Source of the DNA: Dactylonectria macrodidyma
Lineage: Eukaryota; Ascomycota; Sordariomycetes; Hypocreales; Nectriaceae
NCBI GenBank assembly: GCA_020744425.1
Contig: JAGMUV010000002.1
Location: 3,268,501 to 3,332,500 of the forward strand
Reading direction: 5' to 3'
Length of the DNA stretch: 64,000 nt
The position numbers and the translations under genes were made by a program. Position 1 is the first letter of the stretch. The number at the start of each line of letters is the position of its first letter. Below are positions 13,063 through 23,110 of this stretch, piece after piece. Below the pieces are notes generated by a model. The model worked only from the letters and a program-made list of their open reading frames with translations. It was not told where the DNA came from and searched no databases.

Positions 13063-15132
13063 AACCATCTGTCTCGCCACTCTTGAAGTACGGTTCGCAC
13101 AAAACCACCCACCCACCGACTCACGGGAGGGCATCGCCGTTGAAGGGATCCAGCCTAATGGCTGAGCTTGTGTGGCCCGTGGTCTGTGGGGGGAAGGTAT
13201 TTCAATCCCTCGACGGTGCCAGGATCGACGCAGGCCATTGCTATGCCCGCTGTTAGCGCGTTTGATCAGGAAGCCATCTCACAGTTCCAATAGATACAAT
13301 GTACGTACCTGGAAGACCCTAGCCTTCAACCTCAAGGATCAGTAGCGCATAAGGGTTTCCTACCGTCATTCGCACGTCGTCTTTGGAGAATTCTGGCGAA
13401 GCCACCGACGATCCTTGCCTTTGACAACCACCCAATTTGACACGGAAACCCCACAGTTTATACCATGCTCTTGCTGACAATTCGGAGTTTACGCCTGCCC
13501 GGTTAGCCACCATACCATGGTTGGTGGTCAAACGTGAGCGCTTACCATGGGATTTCCCGATACGCCCATCCTCCATCGATGCAGAATAGCATCCGCCACA
13601 TGGGCATCTGTCAAAATCGATGTTCCCCGGCGAAGGGACCCTACTACATCCAGCTTTTGTTAGTAGCTTAGGAGCAACACCCCCGGCGGTCCCAAGAGTT
13701 TGTCTTGTGGATCATGACTCAGTTGGAGGAGGTCTGGGCTGCTCGGGACCATCAGTCCTTTTTCGCACACGGCATGTCCAGTACGATGTCAGCACGAGGA
13801 GTCGCATCGTATGAACAGGTCATGGAGGTAATCAAGACGAACCTGAGGGCATTGCCAGTCTTTCGCCTTGCCGTGTTGTTTTCTTACACAGATAGAATAC
13901 CCGGATCCGCTCACGACCAGGGGTTGCCAGGCTCATCGAGGTGGTGGATTCTTCAACCGCCCCTTGAGGATTTCTTGACACCCGAACGGGGTAACCAATT
14001 GAATCCTTGGAAGTTTGAGCCATCCACCCTTGCACCAGTGAATTGGGCATTGCATCGTGGCCAACTGCTCCCCACGGTTCGGTACGGGGCCAAAGCGTGG
14101 CGTCCACCTACCGTCACCCCTGATGGTGAAGCTATTTCGTGCATGTCTTCTGTCAACGTCGCAAACGTTTCCCTGCAGCATTGGTCTCCTCGGCATTTCT
14201 TGAGCGAGGCCGGCATTCTCAACAGTTGACAACCCGAACTTAAACCGGCATGTCCTCCAGACGATACGTGGTAGAATGCGACAGGCACCCGGATGGAATC
14301 TCTCATTTCAAGCTACTGTTCAGGATTCTTTCTTTGCATTCGAGACACGGACACACGCACTGTAATGGCGTTAGCCGGGGGGAGGGACAGAGCAATGACA
14401 GCGGTGGTGGCGCCCACTCTTACCATAAAGAGGCGCGCCTGTCCCTGACATCAAGAATCAAGATTTGACAGTGAGCCTCGAAATGTCAAAAGAGCGACGT
14501 CCAGGACAGATGCGTTGTCATCAATCAATCGAGCTCCTGCTTGCTTTCACTGCTTGCGCTTGCCGATGGGCACTTGGACTAGGCTCTGCGATGACCCACT
14601 CGCACAGCCTGAAGCTTTCGCGGAGTAAAGCTCCGACCAAGCAGAAGTTGGGAGCGACTGCTTAGCTAACACTAAACAGATCTCTACCCGGGAAGGTAAG
14701 GCAGGTAAGGCAGGTGTGGAGGAGCACTCGGTGTGGGCTTCAAAGGCAAGGCGGGTAACTGAAAATGGCCTGCCCGCCCGTCCGACGAGCAACAATACTG
14801 TCATGTCAGTCGTTCATCTGGCGGCGAAACTCCAAGGAGCCTGATTGGCTCCCAAACTACCTTTCCATCACACCTTGGGGTCGTTGTCAGTTTCAGGGAC
14901 TGATATCTTGGAGGCACCTGACGTAGGTAGCCGGGGTATGTTGGCACCCAACCGCCAGTGACTCCCTAATCCTAGTTGTACCTGCCGTTCGACATCATTA
15001 ACCTCCCCGCCTGGTTGTGATTGTGAACAGGGCGCTCAAGGCAGTTTCAGCCTACATCACTTACTTGCCTACCTGCCTTACCTAGGTGCCAAATTAGGCT
15101 AGTAATGAGAAAATGGGTTCTAGTTCACCACC

Positions 15133-15162
15133 TAAGGTACGGTAGGCAAGCACCGTACCTTA
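15133..15162. repeat. Perfect 11-bp inverted repeat, TAAGGTACGGT arms
   Basis: Arms 15133-15143 and 15152-15162 are exact reverse complements separated by 8 nt. A further partial copy (GCCGTACCTTAG) follows at about 15166-15177, with AGGTAGCCCAGGTACCTACCT just beyond. It lies about 500 bp upstream of the MFS start codon. Confidence 0.9.
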
Positions 15163-15663
15163 AGTGCCGTACCTTAGCTAGGTAGCCCAGGTACCTACCT
15201 ATGGAAATTACCTCGGACCAGTAAGGTAGGCGACATCCCGTAGCAACCGAACGGCGAAGGCGCGAATGCTCCAAACAAGCTATCTGCCGACTCCAGCCCC
15301 TAACTGCTTCGCCGCCCTTCCATCTCATCGCATCCCATCGCGAAAACAGACGTCCACGCGACAAACCGCCACCCACGGCTTGCTTTTTTCAATACACCAT
15401 TTCGTCGCAGATCTACGGTAACACCGGACTACGTGGTCTAGTAATCTGTCAAAGCCACGGAAATCGACTCCTTTTGCCAAGTCGCCTCCGACCCGCTACT
15501 TGCCCAATCCCAACTACCAATCCGCGACACAACACCACCCTCACCCTCATCCTCTTCCACCCACCTCCGTGGATCGTACCTCGTAGCCATGCTCTAGGCT
15601 TCCAAGTGGGTACGGACGGTATTGTCGCTTCCGTCCAGCAGTTCCGGTCAATCTTCGCCCAGG

Positions 15664-17758
15664 ATGCCACTTGGAATCCTCGATGTTCGGGGAGTCGAGC
15701 ACGTCCCCGGTGAGTATCCACGCGGTCCAGTTCACTTGACTCTCCCCATTTCTCCTCCACTACACCCCACCTCTCCGTCTACCCATCTCCGCGGTCCAAA
15801 CCGATTCGATCGAAAGGCGATTGGCATCACGGGAACATCATCGTGGCAATAATCGGCCCCGCGCCTAGAAGGTTAACCGAGGCTGAGGCTAATCATTGCA
15901 AAGGCACGACCCGATATTTCGACGACCCAGCCCGCCCTCAAATCGCCACCAGCGACCATGTAGGCCTCAAGTGTGATTCCAGCGGCAAACAAACCATTAT
16001 CCTCGTACGTCAAACCTATCCAATCCATCGCCTCTCTCCAGTGGCCAACTTATCGCCACGTCTGGCGGCTTCCGACCTGCTGACACCTCATCTAGATTCC
16101 TCAGCCTTCCGACGACCCAAACGATCCGCTGAATTGGCCCCTCTGGAGGCGCGATCTCATCACCTTCACCCTCTGCTTCGCCGGTATCCTTGCCACCGCT
16201 CTAGGCCCAATCCTCGCCGCCAATACCATTACGATATCTCTCCTCTTCTCCGAGAACTTCACCAAGGTCGCTCTTCTCACGGGCTACTTCCTCCTCGGGG
16301 CTGGCGCCGGTGCCATCTTCTTCGTCCCCTCCGGTCGCATTTGGGGCAAACGGCATCTTTTTCTCGTTGGCATATGCATCCTCATTGCATCCAGCGCTTG
16401 GGCTGGGTCCGTTGGTACCGACTATGATAGCTTTATCGGAGCCAGAGTTGTCCAGGGTGTGGGGTGTGCCCCCTTTGAGAGTTTGCTCAATGCGGCTGTC
16501 GGCGATCTCTACTTTGTTCACCAGCGAGGTGTTCGAATGGCCTTCACCAACTTGGCCGTTTTTGGCGGCGCCTTCTTCACTCCCATCTTAGTTGGGAAGA
16601 TCACTGAGTCCCTTGGATGGACGTGGACATTCTTCTTTGTGGCCATCTTCCTAGCACCTACCCTGTTAGCGGTATTCTTGTTTTGCCCCGAGACGACATA
16701 CCGACGTGCCGCGATCCTCAACACCGATACCACCGTTGCAGAGGAACCGAAACCAGAACAGTCTTCAACGAGATTAGACGAGTCGAGCCCAGAACGAAAT
16801 CGCGAGGCGCCGCGCGGATTTGTTCTTTACCCAACGTCAAATGCTCTTCAGCCCATCGGCAACGCCAACACCCCGAAGAAGAGTTTCGTCGAGTCGCTCT
16901 CTCTGTTCGACGGCCGGAAGACAGATGAGCGATACTGGGTGCTCTTACTCAGGCCCTTCCCATTGCTTACGCATCCGGCTTTCATCTGGGGCTGTCTTAT
17001 CCAGGGTACCATGATCGGATGGACTGTCTTCATCGGGGTTATCGTGGCAGCAATATTCATTGGCCCACCCTATTTCTGGGGTGAGGTCAAGGCTGGATAC
17101 ACCTACACGGGCGCCTTCGTTGGTGCACTCTGTGGATTCGCCATCGCCGGGCTACTCGCCGACTCGAGCGTTAAATACATGACCAAGCTCAATAAGGGCA
17201 TTTATGAGCCAGAGTTCCGAATCCTCATGGTATTCCCGATGATGATAATTGGTGGCATTGGGCTGTACGGGTTTGGGTTGACTGCTGGAGACGTCATCTC
17301 CGGAAAGTACACATACCATGTGCCTCTTGTATTCTTCGGTTTCGAAGTGGCAGGGATGGTGATTGGCGCAGTCGCCAGCTCACTCTACATTGTTGATGCC
17401 TACCGTACGTTGTGCTCCTCGTTTCAAGTGCACGTATGGCTTCGTCAAACTAACACGAGACTTCAGGCGACCTGACGATTGAAGGGTTCACTATCATGAT
17501 CATCTTCAAGAACTTTTTCAGCTTCATGCTCACATTTTACGCCTACGACTGGATCATCAAGGGGGGGATTAGACCCACCCTCTTGGCCATCGCCTCGATC
17601 CAAATTGGAGTCTGCTTGTTGAGTATTCCTATGTGTAAGTCGATAGCCCGTGCCCCCTTATCCTATATGCCAACTGACGTAATGTAGATATATATGGCAA
17701 GCGACTTCGAGCGTTTTACCATCGCCATGATCTTCTTGCCCTTACGCACCTTAGGTAA
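15664..17758 (+). CDS. MFS transporter (DHA1/Hol1-like)
   Basis: Model: join(15664..15709,15904..16004,16096..17404,17467..17634,17688..17758), 564 aa. Start MPLGILDVRGVEHVPG is typical of this permease group. The cytoplasmic N-terminus carries DDPNDPLNWP (residues 55-64), a hallmark of the fungal DHA1 subfamily that includes Hol1. Twelve predicted hydrophobic segments follow, starting with LITFTLCFAGILATAL. Motif A is seen as GRIWGKRHLFLVG, and GARVVQGVGCAPFESLLNAAVG lies in TM4-5. The central cytoplasmic loop runs about residues 260-330. The short last exon encodes YIYGKRLRAFYHRHDLLAL, the positively charged tail usual for the family. Proton-coupled export or import across the plasma membrane is expected for the family. 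The substrate cannot be told; the DHA1 label includes drug, polyamine and cation carriers. It converges on the phosphatase gene with about 325 bp between the stop codons. Confidence 0.9.
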
Positions 17759-18084
17759 TGTGTCCTGGTCTCGAAGAATCGTGACTTTTTTAGCGCATGC
17801 CTACCCATATTGCAGCTGCCGTCTTGCATGTGATTGGCGGACTGGTGTAGTCTTGATATTACTGTTATTACCGGGTCCGATTCGAATGGTCTTACACTCA
17901 TAGAGACGGGAGAATATCTGATCAACACTAGCAGAATCTGCCAAGGCGGGAGGTTCCAAACTAGTGAATTCATAATTCATCTTTCGATTTACACGTGCTT
18001 AATGACTCATCCCACAAGAAAACAGTCTCGCATCATTGTGACATGGTCTGCATTGTCTTTACCCGGATTAAATGATGTTGTATT
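17759..18084. other. Convergent 3' spacer
   Basis: Shared 3' region between the MFS gene (+) and the phosphatase-like gene (-). No gene, terminator hairpin or repeat is evident. Confidence 0.6.
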
Positions 18085-19571
18085 TCAGGCCTTGACTCCG
18101 CCAGTCGTGGCCTCCACCGGGGCCAGACTCGACTTCTTGACCAGACGCAAGCCACCAAAGAGGAGAGCGGTGGCCTGGATTCCCAACACTACAGCCAACG
18201 TGACGAGCGCACCAATGACTCCGGCAACAGGCTTGGAGATGCCGTTATCAGAGTCGGACGAGTCCTGGGAGGAAGCATCGTCGTTGCTGCTACCGCTGCT
18301 GGATGTGCTGTTAGAGCTCGCGCAGGAGCCGTCAGAGTTGCCACAGAGGCTGCACCAGTGATCGGTATCCTCGATGGCGAAATCAGCCATGCCGGTCTTG
18401 AAGTCACTCCACGAGAGGGTGGTCTTGTCCTGTCCGAAGAGGGGGAACAGAGTTGGCTCATTCTCAGCGGCGGTACCGTTGGAGAAGTAGAAGCGAACGC
18501 TAACGTCTTCGACAGTGGGGCTCGTGGCATTGGTGACGAGCTCAAATGTCATGGACGAAGCATAGTCGCAGATGCCCATGAAGTCTGCGCTGGCCTTGTA
18601 CAGCTTGGAGAGGCCGAAGAATGCCATAAAGGTACCGTAAGCGCCGAACTGGATGTTGAGCTTGGGGTTGCCAGACTCTTGCTCGGCGAGGGGCGTCAGG
18701 GCCTCGAGGATCTGGCCGGCGAGAACTGAGCCGGCGATGGCACGGACAGGCGCGCTGCTGTTGTAGGCGAGGTTCCATTCGTGGATGGAAGCGAGGCTGT
18801 AGAGCTCATTGACAGTGGACTCGGTGAGGAGGCTCTCTGACTGTATGGAGGTGTTATGGATTCGGGCAACGTTGATGAGATCGAAGACTGGGGGAAGAGG
18901 TAAGTGAGTAAATACATGGCGGAGAAGCTGGGATGAAACGTACTAGAATAGCCGTTCTTGAAGTTGGCGTCGTCCTCAGAATAGGTACCGTTGATGACGG
19001 GCAGCAGCTTCTTGTAAAAGGCGTGTGAGTTATCGTAGGTGTCAGAGTACTCTGAAGACGAAAGGTAGTCGTTGGAGCTGACTTCGGCATTGGTACATCC
19101 GCTGTTGCCCTGAAGCCAGGCACTGTTCTCCGAGTCCTCGGCGCTGGCAGCGCTATCGACCGAGTTTACGGGGATATACTGGTATCCAGAAAAGGGAGCC
19201 TCGACGCGGGAGCCGTTGGCGAGCAGCTCAACTTTGCCCGTGGGAGGGTACAAGCCCTGGAGGAAGACGAGGGCCGAGTTCTGCAGGACGTTGTCGACGG
19301 GGGCGGTGACGGCGATCTGCGAGAGGACGGCCGTGTCGGAGCTGAGGCCGTGAACCTTGGAGTCGGCGTCGGCGTCGACGTAGCGGTTCCGATAGAAGGC
19401 GCCGGAGGAGTGGACCTCGTCGGCGCCGAGCGCCGTCATGTTGACGGGCTTCCAGGCCTTGGCGGTCCGGTCGCCGTGCCGGTGGAAGATGTAGACGCCT
19501 AGCACATCCTCGGCTGCGACGAACGAGAAGGACAAGGAGAGGGCGAGGAAAAGTGAGAGCTTAGACCGCAT
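18085..19571 (-). CDS. Histidine acid phosphatase-like secreted/membrane protein
   Basis: Model on the minus strand: 19571..18944 and 18887..18085, 476 aa, with one 56-nt intron spliced in phase 1. Residues 1-20 are a signal peptide ending in FVAA. RHGDRT at residues 31-36 is the phosphate-binding catalytic motif of the histidine phosphatase superfamily. The late 'HD' proton-donor motif is not visible: the equivalent place, LNIQFGAYGTFMAFFG, has no His-Asp. Residues about 400-420 are a Ser/Asn/Asp linker. A hydrophobic helix follows (AGVIGALVTLAVVLGIQATA), then a short basic tail, so the protein is probably a type I membrane protein of the secretory pathway or cell surface. Several N-glycosylation sequons are present (NMT, NGS, NGT, NTS, NSS, NAT). 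The fold assignment is secure. Phosphatase activity is uncertain. Confidence 0.88.
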
Positions 19572-21476
19572 GGTGACAGTGGGTTGGGGAGGTTGCCCGT
19601 GACTCTCGTGTATGTAGTTACAGGGCGTCCACGAGATGGAAACTGGAGCTCACAATAGGATTATCCGCTCAGCTAGAACTAAAACAAAGGCAGGTTTGAT
19701 GACCGAGGCAGCAAAGAGACAAGCACAGGCGAACGAGGCGGGAGGGGAATTACTTAGAAGTTATAAGAAAGGCAGCTCGTTCGCAACACTCCGGCCCTGG
19801 TCCTGGAGATGATCCATTCCCGGCCCGGCCATAGTGCAGATATGCAGCTGCCATAATCCATCATCCATGGATGATCCATGGCTTAGTGGGGGGTGATAAT
19901 CGTTAGACCAGTTAGGAAGAGTCATTGCGGAAGTGATTGCATCCATAACTGCTATTCTTGCTCCAGAAAGAGAGTTCCCCTCCGATATGGATGGTAATGT
20001 GAGTTCCCACACCTCGCCTCTACTCTAGCGACCGCCTGCTTCGGTAGGGATCGCGCCCCGCATCAGCAGCAAGAGTGGGGAGCTGTGAAAAGAACCCAGG
20101 AACTAGAGAGATGACCATTGAGTATTACCTACGGATTTGGGTATGGGACCGAAGAGTCACTCTCGAATTATGACGCCGCCAATGTCTCAAGCACTTGGCC
20201 GGCTCAGGCTCGAAATCTCTAGCACCGCACCACCATGTACATGTCTTTTATGGGAAGCTTGAACAAGGAGCTTGAACGAGGAGCTTGAGAACTTGCTATC
20301 AGCCAACCCGCACACTCGGCGAGACTAAACAGCTGCAGCGTTCGCATAAAAGCACCGAGCCAACCAAGCAAAGCCCCGATTACCGTTCCAGCACGACCGC
20401 CTCAGAAGCTCTCGAAATGCTAGCTCGGCCGGGAAACTTGCCCGATTCCACCCTACGGCCGGCCATCGGGATGGGGGAGGTACGGCAGGCGCCGCAAGTT
20501 CGGGCGGCAACGAGGAACGAAGGCCGAGAGCCGCAAGCCCTTTTCGAAAACTAAACCCACCCATTGGTCAGTCTCCCATGCGCTGTGACGCTGGGATAAC
20601 GTTTGTGTTTTGCGGTCGATTTTGTTTCCCAATTCTATGTAGTACCTTTGTACAGGTATGGGGGGTTCTTTTGGGATGGCCATGGGACGAGCGCTCGGCA
20701 TCTTTGAGCCGTGCGGGAGAGGTGTGCGTGTGTGTTAGCTGGTGCCTTTTGAAGCACCCCGATAGGGCCAATTGGCAAGCCAAAGGCCATCGCCAAGCCC
20801 AGGGCCATCGTCAAAGCCAAGGATTTTAGGCAAGATGTGAGGGGGGTTGGGAGAGGAGAAAACCGTAAAGCTAGGCTTAAAACACAACCACGTTACATAA
20901 AACGGAACTGCAGGGGCAGCTGGCCGAAAGGAATCCGCTTTCTTTGCGCCAATAAATCGCTATCAACAAAGTTGAGTCGACTTTTTCCGCCACAACGAGG
21001 AGACTCTGGTTTGGGGCTCCTCACGATCAAAAGGACTTCCGCGGGGCTCGGAACACGGCATGCACAGAGTAGGTCTACCTCCATATCGAACACTCGAATT
21101 GTTGTGTGTACTGTTCCCTGTTGGCCGTCTAAATATCTCCGGTTGCTCCCTGAGAACTCCGGCGCTACAGAGCTTTGGACTCTTCTAACTGGCCCTAACC
21201 TCACGATTTATCAGATGATGCCTGTGCTCTTGAAGCTCTAACCCCATGCTTATCTACAGGTTCTTCTGTGATGACTGGTCTCTGTGTGCCTGCTTTGGTC
21301 CATTGATCTTATTCCCAGCTCCACCAACCCGCCCTGCCCCGCACTCGGCCTACGACCCCCTCCCTCCCCGCCCACACCACTAACAAAAAGGCTGTCACAC
21401 TCCACCCGCATCCACAGCGACATGGGGTCAGACGGGGAGGAGGAGGAGCAAAAAACGAAGGGGAAAAAAAATGAAT
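19572..21476. other. Spacer upstream of the phosphatase-like gene
   Basis: Promoter side of the phosphatase-like gene, then 1.4 kb without a supported gene. Contains a small perfect palindrome ATCATCCATGGATGAT at about 19859-19874 and the Pol III terminator of the neighbouring tRNA at its end. Nothing else recognisable. Confidence 0.6.
21464..21471 (-). terminator. RNA polymerase III terminator of tRNA-Val
   Basis: Eight A on the plus strand, i.e. a T8 run on the tRNA's strand, beginning 5 nt after the tRNA's 3' end. Eukaryotic Pol III stops at such T runs. Confidence 0.9.
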
Positions 21477-21549
21477 GGTTTCACCCGGGCTCGAACCGGA
21501 GACCTTCTCGGTGTGAGCGAGATGCCATAACCAACTAGACCATGAAACC
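21477..21549 (-). tRNA. tRNA-Val (anticodon CAC)
   Basis: 73-nt cloverleaf on the minus strand without an intron. Acceptor stem GGTTTCA (5') pairs with TGAAACC (3'). The anticodon stem TCTCG/CGAGA encloses the loop CTCACAC, giving anticodon CAC. The T arm TCCGG-TTCGAGC-CCGGG pairs with one wobble, and the D arm contains TAGTTGGTTA, the usual A-box context. The CCA end is not encoded, as in eukaryotes. It lies 36 nt downstream of the dienoyl-CoA reductase stop codon on the same strand. Confidence 0.96.
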
Positions 21550-21585
21550 GATTCTGATTGTTTGATGGAAGAGCTCCCGCTTACA

Positions 21586-22744
21586 TCACAACTTAGCCGC
21601 TCCTGTCTTAGCTGCCTTGCGCGGATCCCTGAGGTTCTGCGAAATCTGCCCATTCAATAGGTAATCGGGATACTCCATGCCCTTGTCAATTCCGACGCTG
21701 ATGGCGCCTTGCCGCCTCCAAGCCGCGCCGTCCACTGGAAGCACCTGCCCGTTGACGTAGCTGCCGGCGTCGCTGAACAGAAACACGGTCGCGTCGGCCA
21801 CGTCCCGCACGGAGCCGACGCGGCCGGACGGGATGCCCTTGGCGTACTGAGCGCGCTCGGCATCGGCGCCGCTCCCCAGCCGCGCGAGGCCCTCGGTGTC
21901 GGCGATGCCGCCGGGAGAGATGACGTTGCTGGCCACGCCGCGCGGGCCGTACTCGAGCGCCACGCTGGCCATGAGCGAGTCCACGGCCGCCTTGGCCGCC
22001 GACACGTGCGCCTGCAGCGGCATGCCCGTGAAGTGGAACGTCGCCGAGACGGCGATCATGCGCGGCGAGGTGCTGCGCAGGAGGTGCGGCATCGTCGCCT
22101 TGATCGTGTTGAAGGTGCCCAGCACGTCAATGTCCATGACCGTCTTGAACGCGTTGGAGCTCAGGGCCTCGATGGGCGCGATGAAGTTGCCTGCGGCTCC
22201 AGCGCTGTCGTCAAAATACCTATTAGCAAGTTTCCCCATATGCTAGTTTGTCTTGAGGGATGGCTTCTTACATGACAAAGTCGATGCCTCCCAGTTCCTT
22301 GGCACAACGATCCGCTGCCGCTTGGAGGTTGTCAATCTAGATAGGGGGAAAACCCGTCGCATCAACAGAGGTCCAGGAACTTGACACATAGCGAGTGCGT
22401 TGCAATGCTCCTCTTACCTTGCGAACGTCGCAACCACCGATGCCCAAGACTTTGGCGCCGGCCCTCACCGTGGCAATGTCCTTGGCCACGGCCTCAGTCT
22501 TCTCGACGTTCCTCCCAAGAATGCACGCATTGGCCCCGAGCCGGACCAGCGCCCTCGTCTGCATGCTGCAGATGCTGCCTGCGCCGCCCGTCACAAAGAC
22601 GACGCGACCGTCTTCATTTCCACCACGATAATGTCAGCGGATATGGTTCTCATTGCCTCTTTCTTGTTGCGGAGATCGCGGAAACTGACTGAACATTCCA
22701 TCCCGCCAAACGGGGCTCAGATACGTGGACTCTGGGACAGACAT
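21586..22744 (-). CDS. Peroxisomal 2,4-dienoyl-CoA reductase (SDR; Sps19/DECR2-like)
   Basis: Model on the minus strand: 22744..22690, 22611..22418, 22336..22272, 22204..21586; 310 aa, all three introns in phase. Short-chain dehydrogenase fold: the NADP-binding glycine motif is VVFVTGGAG (residues 22-30). GAAGNFIAPIEALS is diagnostic for dienoyl-CoA reductases. The segment GMPLQAHVSAAKAAVDSL keeps the catalytic Lys but lacks the Tyr of the classical YXXXK motif, as in peroxisomal-type DECRs. VISPGGIADTEGL follows. The protein ends in AKL, a peroxisomal targeting signal type 1. The family reduces 2,4-dienoyl-CoA with NADPH so that unsaturated fatty acids with even-numbered double bonds can enter beta-oxidation. 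I infer a role in peroxisomal fatty-acid use, supported by two CCTCGG hexamers upstream. The last codon is 36 nt from a tRNA gene. Confidence 0.93.
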
Positions 22745-22924
22745 GGTTGAAGGTGAGTTTGAGTGTCGTTTGTATGCAGATAGTAGATGTTGGTGGTGAT
22801 AGTCAAGAGACGTTGGAGAAATCAAAACATTCTATCCAATGCTGATTTTCGCGAATGTCTTATGAACTACCAGTCCGTGTGCTGATGCCGAGCTTCAGCC
22901 TCTGACATGAGCTGAGGTAAGAAG

Positions 22925-22930
22925 CCTCGG
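22925..22930. promoter_or_regulatory. CCTCGG hexamer, candidate FarA/FarB fatty-acid response site
   Basis: CCTCGG on the plus strand, 181 bp upstream of the reductase start codon. In Aspergillus nidulans the regulators FarA and FarB act through CCTCGG at genes of fatty-acid catabolism. The hexamer alone is weak evidence; the gene it precedes makes it credible. Confidence 0.5.
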
Positions 22931-23104
22931 TAAAAGCGGGGCTCAAATGTCTGGGGGTCGGCTCCGCCTCTCGTCCCGGGCCCGGATGCCCAGAGCCAAC
23001 CCACTAATCTCGGCCGAGTTTTCTTGCCCAACACCGCCCTCCGGCCGGGCCACCAACAAAACGGGGCCGTCGGCGCTGTTCTCTGGGACAATCCAGGGCC
23101 GGGT

Positions 23105-23110
23105 CCTCGG
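23105..23110. promoter_or_regulatory. Second CCTCGG hexamer upstream of the reductase
   Basis: Second exact copy, 361 bp from the start codon and in the same orientation as the first. The local GC richness raises the chance of random occurrence. Confidence 0.42.

Larger units (their letters stand above)
11929..15663. other. 3.7 kb spacer between divergent TF and MFS genes
   Basis: Probably holds the promoters and leaders of both neighbours. Contains a CT-rich tract (13008-13062), several AGGTA/TACCT clusters (12905-12990, 14690-14720, 14925-15210) and one open frame of about 172 codons (13714-14229) without recognisable content. No RNA gene seen. Confidence 0.6.

Noticed and set aside
13714..14229. 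Open frame of 172 codons (+), MTQLEEVWAARDHQ...
   Set aside because: No recognisable domain. The opposite strand is also open over much of it, and no splice or promoter context supports it. Could be an orphan gene but not supportable from sequence.
13620..14230. Possible transposon remnant
   Set aside because: No terminal repeats, target-site duplication or transposase motif on either strand.
18183..18545. Minus-strand frame overlapping the phosphatase-like gene
   Set aside because: Out-of-frame shadow of the true exon 2, which continues the family sequence.
21709..22275. 188-codon plus-strand frame over the reductase gene
   Set aside because: Antisense shadow of a GC-rich exon. The minus-strand SDR reading is unambiguous.
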